From positions 3,574,450 to 3,638,449 of the forward strand of contig NC_067200.1 of assembly GCF_000699445.3 (NCBI RefSeq): a DNA stretch of 64,000 bases. Reading direction: 5' to 3'. The notes under the pieces are model-generated. The model was given only the letters and a program-made list of their open reading frames with translations, had not been told where the DNA came from and made no database searches. The translations under genes and the position numbers were made by a program. Shown piece after piece: positions 27,301 through 42,300 of this stretch. This stretch comes from Schistosoma haematobium (taxonomy: Eukaryota; Platyhelminthes; Trematoda; Strigeidida; Schistosomatidae). Position 1 is the first letter of the stretch. Every line of letters begins with the position of its first letter.

Positions 27301-30300
27301 CAATGTAGAACAATTGGTGGTTTGCATAAAAAAAACTTAGAGGTAAGTTCAATTGTTTAACAGCCATTGTGTCACGGACTTTTGTTTTTGAATAACAACT
27401 GAATGATGGCATTTCAAATGTGTTAACATGATAGCAACATAGAAAAGTGTATATTATCGGGGATTAGTTATTTCTGCTTGTCTTTTGATATGTGTATATT
27501 ATATATAATCAATGTCCCTAAGCATATATTGTAAACAACATTAGATATGGCAAAAATCTAAATGAATATACCCAAGTTACAACATTTCACATCATTATTT
27601 TGGAAAAATGGAAATAATCAATTAACCATCATTAGGAAATACCAGTATTGGTTGATATGAAAAACACTTTTAGAGAAATGAAGCAATAAATTCAAAAAAA
27701 CTAATAATATATGAAACTGTGCTTAGTGTCTGATATTTAAGAGGGAATAGAAGTGATTATAATTAAATTATAAACTATTTATTTCCGCTTCCTGGGTATC
27801 TGAATATGTAGATCATGATTCACTATAATCATCTTTTCCCACGAGTATCACTGATATTGTTGCTACATCTACATCTACAACTTGATCATATGTTCGGATA
27901 ATTTCATTTTACTATGTTTACATGGTACGGTTACTTGAACCGGTGCATATATGTGTACCAGATTCGATGTTGTTTATCGTCGACTGAGCTAATCAAAACA
28001 GTTTTCTGCTTATATTAAACAACAAGGCAATGCAAGATGATTAGTGGATGTGTGCTCGTTTTCAATCCTCTCTCGTCCCTCGCTGTTTTTTTTGTTTCAC
28101 GAGCTCCAGTTAGATGGTATCAAATGTTTATTGAATTCGAAATCTTAAACACTCTATCTACAAGTCAAACTAACTTCTTTTATGGTTATCACAAAAAAAA
28201 CCATCAGCATAAATCTTGTACAGGCAACTACTCGTTTGTTTACTTTTTCAGTGGCGAATACAATTTTACATTGAACATTGAATATTCCTAACACCGTTTT
28301 TTGAATTTTTTTTCTAAATTATTATTTACACAGATATGTACAGCACTCACTGTTCCAACCACATCCTTGGATTGTAATTCCAAATCTAAAGTAAGTTATT
28401 ACCTCACCCACTACTTACTACTAACGTATCACAAGTACTACTACTACTACTACTCGCCTTGAAGCACTGGTGTGGATTTCTGTTTATGAGAGTTAACTAC
28501 AAAACACTAATTTCAATAATATTGTTATAATTTGTAATATGCATTGAGTGAATGCCACACCTTCATTTCAATGGATCTTTCTTGTCCTTTTTTTGCTATT
28601 CAAATTTATTTCACTGGATTATACTTCTTGAATAAAATCTTCAAACCCTAGTGTTTCCGATTACTGCTTATACTCTTACTGCATCTACCACTATGGGATT
28701 TGAATCGACAACTGCATCTCTGTGCTAATGTGGTATGGCAACTTGAACTGATGTACGTACGTAGGTACAAAGTCCGACGTTGTTACTGACTAACTGACTG
28801 ACTGACTGAGATTCTATCACTAAACTTGATGAAGCTATTATAGAGATTAATACAGTGTTCACAAGAAGGAGATTTCAAACTGATGGAGTATAACTAAGAC
28901 AACATGCCTACTATTCATTGATTAGATGAAGGGAAATTTCAATTAGAGAATTTTGTAATTGATTATCTACAAACCTTGAACTACCTAGAGATCCCATGAA
29001 TAATATTGTGGAAGTTGGCTCTTTGTTATTAGCCACTCAGAACACAGGTGACACAAAATAGTAATGTATAGAAAAAACAATATCGTAGCAACAAATCAAC
29101 TAGATTTGTGTTAGCGACTTCAAGATCATAAATAATGAAAATTACAACGCTAACTGCAGACCATCTTACGGCCAATATGAGCGACCATGCAATAATTCAT
29201 TGTTTATAAAGGTGTAAGAGTGAATGGCTGCAAAACGTTACACAAGTGCACGAAATAAAATGATGTTCCTATGTAACTTAAGGCTGATGCACATATACAC
29301 ATTAATGTTTTCCTCTGTTTGATTGATCTCTTGTATAAAAGATCCATCTTTTATTCTCTTATTGATCGTGGTTGTTTTTTAATCTGTAAATTATCATCTG
29401 ATCAATCTAGTCACCTTAAATTCTTTTTAATATAACTAGGACAGATACCACCTCGGATTTTATTAGTTCTCATTCTGTATAAAGCATATCATTTTTGTTT
29501 GTTTACAATCATTCTTATGCTAGTGGAAATTGCATGATAATTAATGTTAACGATCTAAATATGTGGAATGATAGTGAGAACATCATTTGACTATGGATTT
29601 ATTTATCATGTTTAATTCATCTTTTGTCTAATATATTCAACGATGTTGTAATTACTACAGTATCTATCAAAGTTCTAGAAATTTTGATTGTCAGGTGTTC
29701 TCATCTGTTTACATTATGGTTATTTTAAAAACCAACACTTATGCGTTTGACTTCAACAAAATGTTCTCAATCTTACTATCGTATCATATTCACACTATTC
29801 GGCATTGTGTTGTTAATTATATAGCTGTTCCATCCTGGTATAGAGACTTCCCGACAGTCATTGTATATAATCTCTTCACTACAGATCGAATCTATTACCC
29901 TCAAATGTCCTGGCACGGCCGAGAGTGAAAAGAGAACGCCCTCTCTCTCGAAATGCTTTCCCACGGTCACGCGTACATAGCCACTGCCAAGGAAATCTTA
30001 CTCACTGCCTTCTCGTGGCGGGGGTGTTGTTTATGAAATTGGGAGGACGAAAAGCGAGTGTCCGTTGCTTTAACCGGGTTGTTGGGTATGGAGTAGCCAT
30101 CTGGAAGAGTTGGAAAATTCTGATTCCAAATGAATTGTGCACATTGGCTCGAGAATTGTGAGGGAACAGATGACGTATGAACGTATTGGTGGTTACCGGC
30201 TTCGATGAGACTATTTCTTCTTACGTTGTTCCACTGTTTTGTTGATTGGACCTTTAGGTCAAAGGCTCGGGGTGCAGATGCATTCACTGTTTATCTACCC

Positions 30301-33300
30301 ATGAATTTCCGGTTTCAAAATTATTTTTAACTTTTTCTGTCCCACAAATTCATTCTTGACAATTTCATGTTGTCGTTAGTGTGGCAGTTCTTTTCTTCTC
30401 TTTTTGAAATAAATATATAGTATCATCTATGGCTGATTGGTCGTGGTGGTTCAGGAGATTATTCAAATTCCAACGATTCTTCATTATCAGTAAATCGTGG
30501 TTATCTTGGACAAGTGCACATATTTGAACCAACAAAATTCACTCAACCTATTAATAGTTTTGATTTAGATAATGGTTTCTTGCCGACAGCAGCTGTTTAT
30601 GTAAAATACAATGAAGGTATTTTGTTCTGTTATTATTATTTTTACTACTATTATTGTAATTTATTAGATTCATCATTACATCACAAACTGATTTTAACTA
30701 AAAAAAACATTGAAAGTCAAGAGGAATCGGATTACTGTTCTTTCTTAGTAGTGAACTCTTATTAAATGGGCACATAAAATACTTACTTAACAGTCTGAAG
30801 GTTAGACACTCGTGAGGCGAGTTCGTTAGGCTTTATTATTTATTAGGTTTCTAATAAACACCAAAGCGGGAATAATTATTCTGTCATCCTTAGGTGAAGA
30901 GAGATGAGACACTGATATACTACTGGCACTTGTTGTGTCTTGTTATTATGGTTTAATACACCTACGATGTTACGGATTTGGGAACAAAAACGATTGAACT
31001 ACTCTAATGCGACCTTTTATTTTCACAATCGACAACAGCCATTTACACAACATATCAAACCTCAACGGTTAACACAGGAAGAAGAAGGAACCGCAGATAA
31101 CTTGATATTTGTAATAGGACAAACAACACAACCGGAATCGGTACAAAAGTTGTTACTATCGTGGCAGAGTATGACCTTCAGGCAAGCGGCAATTACAACC
31201 AATCAAAGGGCAAGGGTCATGCGGAAAATCGAATAGTCAGAAATTGTGCGTGCAGGTATCGTTCCCAAAGAGATTTTAGCATTTCTAACACACCTTGACT
31301 ATCCTTGTGACCTCCTTTGCAGTGCTACAAATAGCAAGTGCGTTCTATGTAAAGACGCATGGAGATCGCGAACTGATATTGAACTTTATTTCTCCGGGAA
31401 TTTGTTGTGGTAGACGTACCAGTACCTATAGTCAGTATCGATTTATTGCAAAACTCCGATTTACCAGTTAATCCTCGACGGCGTTAACCCATAAACAATG
31501 AACCTACCATGGTGATAGAAGGAACAATCCTTAATTCTTGATATATTCATTTATTGGTATCAAAAGACCTGTATGATACACATGAACTACGTGGAGCTCA
31601 TGTATATTTTATTTATGTTTAGAGTGATATATCAAAAGTCGAAATACTAATACTGTTTCGGAGAAGTATATTTCATACATCCACTAATGGGTGCTGACAT
31701 TGAGAGGTGGTGAGAAGCAGAGTTGACACGTTCGCCTTCTACTACCCAGCGATGCATTCTGAAATAAATTGAACAGGTTTCAAAATTGGGACCAGTTGTG
31801 TCAACCGTTGTTAACTATCCATTGATACATCTTTATGTTTTGAATAAGTGATTCACTTGTGATTGCTCAAGGTCCCTTGATGGTTATCTTATATTTAATA
31901 GTTGACTAGACCGTACCGATCAACTTCAACATTGTTATAAACTGGCTATTCAACTACTATTCTCTTGCTCTCAACATTTTAACATTTAACTTCTGTTCTT
32001 AGCAAATCCTCTTCATAATTCCGTTTATTTATTTATTCATGAAAATAAATTTTTTTTACAGCTGCATCAACTGATCCATCCTCAATGGAATTAACCTCAA
32101 ATCATGAATACATTGAATTTACATGGGATATCAATGAATCTTATGATAATAATAATAGTAGTAATATGAATGAGACAATTTGTAATAAGAATAATGGTAT
32201 GTCAATATTATTTCTTGGTTAATTTAGGCTAATAATTTATTTTTAACTAGTCAGTAGTTGTAGAGTTTTTTTTAATTTTTACCAGACTGATAGGTTCTGG
32301 GTCCGAATCCCATGAGACGCGGTCGTGAATGCGCACTACTGAGAGGTCACACAGTAGGACGAAACAGCCGTCCAGTGCTTCCAGGCTTTCCATGGTGATC
32401 TAGCTACAACTACAATCTCCGCAAAACCCCTTTTGATACCAATTAATTATCCCTATTTCCAAATTCAATTACCCATACTTGTAGGATAATTCATGATTAA
32501 GATGAAATTTAGCTCTTATTTTTCACGTCCACTAACAACTACAACTACATAGTAACATTGGTTCAGTGATAATTTCCTCGACATTTCAGTAAGAGTGATA
32601 GGAAAGACAGTTACTGAAAAAAAGGAGATTTTATTGTTTCAATTAAAGCAGTCAACACTTTGAGAAAACAATACTGCCTATACAATAACAATGATGACTT
32701 TATAAGCATACAAGAAGATAATATATTCAAAGTGAAAGTGACCAATCCGAGAATAATTTCAAAAGTCAACGTGGTAACTATAATGTTGATGTTTTGATTG
32801 ACTTAATCATTCATCAGAACTGAGAATTATTGGCAAAAGAAAAAAATGTGTCGATAAATTTAGATTTTGGAGAGAAAAACAGAATGAATATTTCTAGGAT
32901 GAAAATGTTTCACCTGTGACAGTGGCTTCATTTTTTCAATCACTTTACAATCAATCAAATAAATGATTAACAGTATAGATGCATTCTATTGTTTGTTTGT
33001 TTATAATGAACTGAATTCCTTGGAATGTGTAGTTTTTAGTAGTGAAGAGAAGAAAGTAGACTAATTGGAACATGGAAAAATTAAAGAGTGTAGACAATGG
33101 AAGATGGTCGCTTAATATCCTGAATTGATAGACGTTGGACATGTACACTATTGAATTCTGGCTCAGTGATCTGGAGGTTGAGCGTCCGTGCACGAGATCG
33201 AAGATCCTCGGTTCGACCTCCTATGATGGGGTCATGTGTACGGACTACCAAGTAGTCTCTTACTAGGATGAAACAGCTGCACAGTTCTTTCAAGGTTTCA

Positions 33301-36300
33301 ATGAATGTTAACTTAGGTTAGTTCGCATTATTAATAATATTCAATAATCTCCAAAAATCTCTGTAATGATAGTTAAAGGCACAATTACAGTATGAAAGAT
33401 TAGATTTTGATTTTTACCTGTAGTGGGTAAATGAACAGTCGTTTTAAATGATTGTAGGATTTGATGGCAAGTAACAATTAGAATAATAATGAATAAGACT
33501 GATGAATCTTACTTTTGATATTTAGCAGGGTCGTGTGTGCATGCTACTAAGGTAGAGAGTCTTCATACTAAGATGAAGCAGTTGTCTGGTGCCTTCTGCA
33601 CTTTAATGGGACGACCCCAATTGAAATTTTGCTTTGATGAATACAATCTTTAAACTAAAACAATGTACACAAAAACCTTTTCAGTCACATTTAATCTTTG
33701 TTAGTTTGACGTTGCTTTTTCATGTTTCTGTAATTCTTCTCTTTCATTGAACAAGTTCCTTCTATCAATTTCTACATTTTTAAAAACTTGTTTTTTCTCA
33801 GATGGTTGCGTAATTTTAGCGTCAAATGATGGACGATTTCTAGTTTATAGATTATGTTATAGCATGAAGTCAACCAGTTCGTCTGATGTGGCCGGAAATA
33901 ATGACAATAATAATAGTAATTATAGTGAGCAAATTGTTTCAAGTCATTTCAATGTTGTTGGCTTACCACAATTAATATATCGATTTAAAACAAATAGTCA
34001 AGGTTTAGTGGCTAATGGAATGATGTAAGTTATGTTAATTTGATGATGAGTTGCTTGTTTTGTTTTCAATTAATAATTAATGTTACGATTAAGAGTGTTA
34101 AATTATGAGTACAGTCTTCTTCAGCGTAATGCCTGTTATCAATGGACGTTGGTTCGAATTGCCAATATTAAATTAGAATGATGAGATGAAAATAACAAGA
34201 TAAGGAATAAAAGAGATCAAAGTTGCAATGGTAATAAAAGAGACTAGATATCGGGAGTATGTTTTTAAAAGACATAGTGAATAAGAATCTATGAAAGCAT
34301 ATTGAAATTTTAGATCAGAAGCCAGATAAATGGTGAATACATCTACTCCATTGTGAACAATTTTGTGCATTTTCGCCTAAAGTCTCCAATTACTAATCGC
34401 GGTTATCGCACTGATCCTAACCAGGTATTCTGCATCTATCGGAATAGTTCGCATCAACATTCATTGACTTTATAGACTGAAACTACGTTTAGTGTCGGCT
34501 ACTCTACAAATTCTTCCAACCTGCTTCTACTTCAGTCAACTTCACTCTTCAACGAATATTGTGTTCTGGAAAACATAACACCATATCCAAGTTGATGAAA
34601 GTATAAAACTTCATCAACCGACTTTCCACCTTTGCCTAGTACATTATGCTTGACCTCAATATTACTCACTCAGTTGTTCCACGAAAAACGAGCCATGCGT
34701 CAAAGTTATGTATGATCAAAAAGCCCTCAACCTATCTATGTTTTTACTTCCATAGGTCATTTGTTACAGAAATAATTTAGTACAAAATAAACCCAACATA
34801 ACTTCATTTAACTAACAAAATACGTCATAATTTTATTCCTTCATACATTTATATGTTCGTTCAACACTGATCAATGATATTAAGAAATACAACCGTTTGA
34901 CTAAAACTAGTAAGAATCAACGTAAATGAATCATATAACATATTGAATGGGATATTTTCTAGTATTATAATCTAAACTAGTAATAATGATAAGGTAACCT
35001 CACTCGGTCGAAAGAAAAGTTTGTCATGAAATCAGTTGATCTGCAGTTGAATCAAAATTAATGTAGTTGATTCACACAACAATTGGGTTTGTTTTAAACT
35101 TCTTTGAAATCGATGAAGTGATGTCAAATGGGTACCTGTGATTATCTACGTTTTATCGAAATCTACTGATAATTATTGTTACTTATTTTAGAAAATAGCG
35201 AAATCGAACGAATCTGGCCTTCTGATGACGCGTTCTATGTGTATAAATCGAAATACCAAGGCAACAATAAACTTCGACATGTGTGTACTCAACGTACATT
35301 ACTGATTAAACGAACTTAAACTAAACCCTCAAATGGCCTGGTATGGCCGAGAGTGAGAAGAGACCTCTCTCTCACTCTCTCTCTAAATGCTTTCCCACGG
35401 TCACGCGTACATAGCCACTGCCAAGGAAATCTTACTCACTGCCTTCTCGTGGCGAGGGTGTTGTTTATGAAATTGAGAGGACGAAAAGCGAGTGTCCGTT
35501 GCTTTAACCGCGTTGTTGGGTATGGAGTAGCCATCTGGAAGAGTTGGAAAATTCTGATTCCAAATGAATTGTGCACATTGGCTCGAGAATTGTGAGGGAA
35601 CAGATGACGTATGAACGTATTGGTGGTTACCGGCTTCGATGAGACTATTTCTTCTTACGTTGTTCCACTGTTTTGTTGACTAGACCTTTAGGTCAAAGTC
35701 TCGGAATGTGGCACCCTAAGAAAACAACCTGCTTCTGTTTGGGCGTCCGGACAGTATCCTAGTCTTCACAAAAATCGAATGATAAAGTGTGGCGAATTTA
35801 TATTTGGTGCCCCTTTGTACCAGTTTTTCTGTGTTTAAATAAGTAACATAAATAAACTTTAGAAAACTCTCGATCCAATTTCTTGATGCCATGAAGATAA
35901 ACGAAAGTTAAAGGTTTGTATCTATTCTTTAACCGATGCTAATACATAGAGTAAATGTCCATGTTGATACAATTTGTTCAAGATCTCCTCTAAAGTTTAT
36001 TTATTCAGGATATGTGTTGTAAAACTTCCATCACCTCAGGGAAACTTACCTCGAGACCACAGTGCCAGCGCGATACTGAAGGTCCTGGGTTCGAATCCCA
36101 CTTGCATGATCGTGGATGCGCACTGCTCAGGAGTCCCATACTAGGACGAAACGTCCGTCCATTGCTTCTAGGTTTTCAATGGTGGTCTAAAATTTATCGA
36201 TTCATAATCTCAATCAGTAACTTTTTTTTTTAACTGAAAGGATTCTTTCTGATTATAATTTTGTTAACTGAACTGTTTTCTTCCCATTATTATTATTTCC

Positions 36301-39300
36301 CTCTCGTACACTAATTTCTGTTCGTTGTTGTTCTTTTTATATTACGCACTTCACCTTCTCTGTCACTTCACAACCTCATGGATGTTGTGCGGCGCATATA
36401 TATTTTGGTGCTCCATTGTGCCACTGTTTGTGTTAAAATAAATAAATAAATATTTTCAGATGAATCAATTGTCTAATCCTAACGAAGGCTTTTTTCTGTA
36501 TAATTCGGATATTTAATCCGGTCATGAATGTTAGCATATTTTTATTATAAGTCAGGTTTGTATATAAGGGTTCATCCATTATGCTATGATATTTGTATTT
36601 CTTCACTTCTGATCGATTGTTGTTTACTGTTATTCTTATCATCGTCGATCGAATTGTTTTATATTCATCTTCCTTCTTTATCCCACCTACTTATTTCTTA
36701 CTCATCCACGTTTATTCACTCTGTACATTCATATCATTCTTCTATAGTTCACGTGATAATTATGTGTGTATTGGTCTATTCAATTCACTTGGTACAACTC
36801 ATATTGTTTGCTTTCAATGGCCATTAACATTTATGCAAAATCAACATAATCATACCGTAAATACATCATCTTCAATGATTACTTCTACATCCAACAAAAT
36901 ACAAACAAAACATAAACTCATTAATTTACCGTATGAATCTTTATCAACTGGTCCGTTAATTATGGCTTCTTCGTTTTCATCCTCCACTTTGTCTTCTTCT
37001 AATCCTTGTTCTACTGTGATTGAGAATAATATTTCAATAAATGACTATATTTGGCTTGGTACAGCTGGTGGTGGTCATTGTTATTGTTTAGCCGTCCAAT
37101 CTGGTGATTTTATAACAAGGTTAGTTATGTATGTGTATTTGTTTTTTTTTTTATATCGTCTCTCCCTGCGAGACTATAATTTATGGATGACGTTTGAGCA
37201 ATACTTAAGTAGTGGTTTCGAGAAAATTTAATCACTTATTGAGATTACAAATTAGTGTAAGGAATTGATTTGCGGTTAAGAATTAGAGCTTTACATCTCG
37301 AATTGATATAAGCTATAATGCTCAAGTGTAATTTAGTCATATGGATGAATGAATTTCACACCAAAACTCCAAAGTTCAATTTTAAATACGACTGGTTCGT
37401 CTATACATTATAATTTTGCCTTTCCGTATTCTTTTTACTTGTGATGTACGCTAAATGAAATAATTCTTCAAGTTTACTATCAGTGTAGATCTGTATTGGT
37501 TTACCTCCTGCCTTCCAAATCATATTTTAGTTTCTACTTTTACTGTAAGTAATTATAGTGTGGCCATCATTGCACGGTTATTGGGTTTCCTGACGTCCTT
37601 ATTGATAAAAACTTTTTCGGTATGGTTAAAAAAATTGAGAAATAAGTGATTATTATCAGAAAGGGTTTTGTGGAGATTTTAGAAATTAAGTGGATTGGTT
37701 GAAGTTAGACATTGACACCGTTGGATGCCGCCTCAGTGGTCTAATGTTTGAGAGCTCGTGCGCGAGACCGATGGGTCCTGGGCCCTTAACTCGCGGGGGG
37801 CGGGATCGTGGATGCACACTGTTGAAGAGTCTCATACTAGGATGAGACAGCCGTCCAGTTCTCCCAGGTTTTCCATAGTGGTCTTGCTTCAATTGACTCA
37901 TGATTTCAAATAAGTGGTTAGTTAACCTGCTTTTGAAAGTTTGTGCTCATATGATAATGAATAAACATTTTGTTGCCTGTAATAATTTGTTCATCTTTGT
38001 AGCATAAACTGATTTCATTGCATGTGCAAATTCTCATTTTTACATTTTAATCTTATTTTAATGAAAAAATTCTGTCAGACGATTCTATATATATATGGAG
38101 AGATTACTAAATGATAGACGCATATCAACAGTAAGCTACTCGTATTTGACCACAGATGCCTTAAAAGTATTTCTCGCATCTGCTGGGATCACCGGGTAAG
38201 TAATAGTAAGGTTAGAAGTAGGGTATTAGGGAATGATGGTAAATCAGTTGATGAGGTTGTGGATCTTCACCGACTGAGATGGTTGGGCCAAGTGTTGCGT
38301 ATGCCTGAACACCGATTACCACGATGCGGAATGCTGACTAGTGTAGGGGATGGTTGTAAGAAAGTTAGGGGTGGCCAAACCAAAACATGGCATCAGTGCT
38401 TGAAGTCACTAAGTTCTATACTGAACCATGTTGGTAGATGCAGACTACTTGGTTGGGGTCCAGGTGACTATCGTTACCAATGGTTGGAGAGTGTGGGTGA
38501 CATGGTTGAGAATCGATCACAATGGCGTAGGTGTATACACTCTTTGTCTTCCCTTATACCGTGAGATTAAAACTACTTTATATCTTTCTTTTTACGAACT
38601 AATTCTTTCTTCCTTATACACAATTTTTCATTTAAATATTACTACCATTGAAGTGACTACTTCTATGAATCCGGTGTTCATGTTGTTGTGCTAATGAGGT
38701 GTGGCAACTTAGACTGATGTACATATGTGTCTGGTCCTACGTTGTAGCTAAATGACTGACTGACTCAGTGAATAATCTTTTTACTCACTATATTATACTT
38801 TTCCATCTTACTCTTCATATAATTTATCGCACTGAGAAAAGATACCCACCTTATATCGGAGTAACTCAGTTCAGAGTTCCTTTTTATTGGTGATATTTTA
38901 CATTTTTCCTTATTCTACTCTTAATTTACAGAAATATATGTATTATTATTATTATTTCATAAATATTTTTAACATGTACAGTTTAGCATTACCAAATGAA
39001 ACTCCATGTCTACATGCAATATGCATTAAACCGTCTACAACAGGATTGTCCGACATTGTTTGGTTAGCTGTATCTGGCAATCCTACAATTTGTGCATCAT
39101 GTGAGAAAATTTCAACATCTACAACCGATAGTAATCGTAGTAATATTGATAATAAAGACATTGATGATGATGTTATCGTTAATCAGAAAAAGTGTCAACA
39201 TAATGTAAATAGTGGAGTAAGTGTTGGAATGGCACGTCTATTAGGATGTTGTCCTAAACAAAAGTGTATTCTACGTCAAATTGATTTAACCAATTCATTG

Positions 39301-42300
39301 TCTTCAATGTTAGGTAAGCTTGGGGTAAATTATTAATTATTATTCTGTACATAGTTTAATTATCATTGCATTGTAGATTTAAGCCATGTTTTGTAGATGC
39401 AGACATATCTGGTTGTGGTCAAACTGATAATCATAATCATTGACCGTTTGTGATGCTGGATACTGTGGCTTAGAATCGTTCAGAATGATGCAGATAGATT
39501 AACTTTTTTTCTTCCTCTCAATCTTGAATTTCTGTATTCTTTCATACATCCGTTTCCATTGTGTTATTTTATACCATATTCTAAAGGTTTAATCGTTCTC
39601 ATTATGTGCAACAGTTGGTCAAGTGGTTCGGTCATACGTTTCTTTTATTGTCATATTGTAATTCAATAATAAAGTACAAATTTATGTTGCCGAACATGAG
39701 CAACATACTTTATTTACTTAAAAGTAGGTATTACTGTAGATGAATGAATAGATTGGTTTGTAGATGGATCAGGATTAGAGTTTTCAACCGGTAATGATTG
39801 GAAGCTGGAAACGTTTATTGATTAACATCATCGATGAGCGTAAAGTAATTCACTTGTTATTGAGATTTATGTGAATGATTGCATTTTAGGTCGGTTAAAG
39901 TTAGATAGTTGTTTTCTGTATTAAACTCATTGCTAAAGTAAATAACAGTTAACTCAAGGCAAAAAAGAATTCATATTCAAACTGACAACAGCAGTCAACA
40001 CTCAGTACAGACAACAGAGATAAAGTTTATGCATCAATCAGTAAGAAAATAAATCAGTTGTTAGTTTACGAATCAAGCAATGAGATGTTCATGACGAATT
40101 GTTCTATGAAATACTAGTTACTTATGAGTAGTACATTTTCTGGTTAACGTTTTTTTAGCGAGTTTGTTTTCTACGGGATGGGGACGCTAACCCCCATGCC
40201 CAACCCTCTTCCTTTATCCGGGCTTGGGACCGGCAGTAGCCCCCGGAGGGACTCCAGGTGGAGTTAATATAATTCTCACTATTATCTGTTTATAATGCGT
40301 TTTTTTCTTAATTCTTTATAGATATGGAAAATGTTACAGATCCGATTGATTTAACTATATGTCGTCTACTTATTATACCACTGACTAGTGATCATGAAAT
40401 ATGGTTTGCTACTCGTTCTGGTCTTATTGCTCGTTTACGTTTGGATTACTCCAGTAATTATTTATTGACTTTTTATCTATCGATGAATCATGTTAACAGA
40501 ATTGGATAATTATTAAAATTATTAAGCGAGCAAAAACAAAACTATAAGTAGTTAATCGTTTATTAAGTGATTAATGGCGTTTGGCAGGAAATCCTGTATG
40601 GACTTGGTTTTCGTGGCTGTCATCAGCAAAGTATATCTGCTACCTTACAGGAACTGGTGCTGTTTTTATGAATAACACATGAGTTGACTAGCTTCACAAC
40701 CTGAGACTGTATCGTTAAATTATTCTGGCCTTCTGTAGGACTGGAATATTTACAATTGGTTGTGTAGTGACCAAGGTCATACTTTCCTAGTCTTCGTCAT
40801 ATTGCAACTTAATTGTTTACTTTAGTACAGTCGATATACTAAGTTGCATTAGCGAACTGATAGTAGTATGTTTGATGTCATAAGGATTTTATAACAAAAT
40901 AAAATTTCAAATTTCATTATGTTTACAAACCTATCTAGGTTATAGAGCCATTAGAAAGCTGGGAGAACTAAACGCTCGTTGCGTCTTAGTGATATACACT
41001 TATGACCAACAATCGGGAACTGAATTAGGGCCACCATGCCTATGCTTTGACACTTAACCTGTAGAACTCTGAATGGGGGGATACATTGGTGGAATATTAC
41101 ACGACTACTTTTCACTATCTTCAGAGAGTATTTTTGTCACACTCAACTTGGTTGAACTCCATTAGTCACAGATTTTCACCAGAATTTCGGAAATGTCTTT
41201 TCTATGTGTGTCATTTTTGAAATCTATCAAGGTGCATGTTATAATATTTCTCAACTTTATATGAATAAATGAACGAATATCAACATTTTGTATTGATCCG
41301 ATTTTTGGTCGACAACTATTTATTGTCGAATGCTTATTCTTGGACAGGCATTACGTTTTAAAGCTAGAATAGGTTCCAGTGATGCTTTAGTGGCCCGGGA
41401 TCTGATTCCAAATAGATTGTATGATTGATCATAGAGATGGTGGAGAAGATTTGTAGCTCAGGTGGATGATTTTGGTGGAGTTTTGTTCTCTGAGCTGGAT
41501 GGTTTGGTCGTGGAGCTTTCATCGTTCTTCTTCTGGTGATCCCATTGGTGTCCCTTTCGTTTGTTCGTAGATCTTGTTGTTGAATTGAAAGTATGTTGTT
41601 AGGCATAAATTGATGAGTTCCTGTAGACTTTGAATTTGAAGCTTCGTGTATTTGGTGAGGTTTGTGTCGTTGTTGAGCAGCAGGGATGAACATCAATTAG
41701 CAGTCAAACGGCATGATATCTCTTCACTTATATCAATACACGTGGACAACTGCGGACACTCATTCGATTGGAAAAATGTGGAAATCTTAGACAGAGGAAA
41801 CTCCAAAAACACCAGAGAATTTTTAGAAGCCTGGCACTCAGGTCAATTAGCAATCAACAAGCATATTGAAATCAATCCAATTTATCAGCCAATCAGAAAA
41901 ATCATGCACAAACATAAGAACAAAAATCAAACCAATGGGAGACACAACCAAAACAAAGAAGTAAACAACGACAAATTTAAGGTCAATAAGAACCAATCAA
42001 CGTCGAGGTGCACAGAACAAGCTTTGAGACACATATGGAGGAATTCAAACACTTCACTTCTATCTGAAGTTTGTGCTGATGATGTTGTTCAGAAGAACGA
42101 TGAAAGCTCCACGACCAAACCATCCAGCTCAGAGAACAAAACTCCACCAAAATGATTGATCATAATTTCTCGTATATTTCATCGACTTAAACCGCGATAG
42201 TAAATAACAGAATTAAATAAATCAAAGACGAGAATGGATTTCGAATACGTATATTTTGTACAATTATTGTCCTGGACAGATATTCAGAGGAACGAAGCGA

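Noticed and set aside
27136..27360. An independent small protein starting near 27136
   Set aside because: It has no ATG start in frame and lies inside exon 8 with matching splice sites.
29695..30287. Frames of 64-106 codons around the family-C repeat
   Set aside because: The same frames occur in the 35353 copy and change with indels in the 17520 copy, so they belong to a non-coding repeat.
36593..37231. A single 212-codon gene on this frame
   Set aside because: The first 51 codons are T-rich intron and the end runs past a good donor. Only 36748-37119 fits the propeller and the neighbouring phases.
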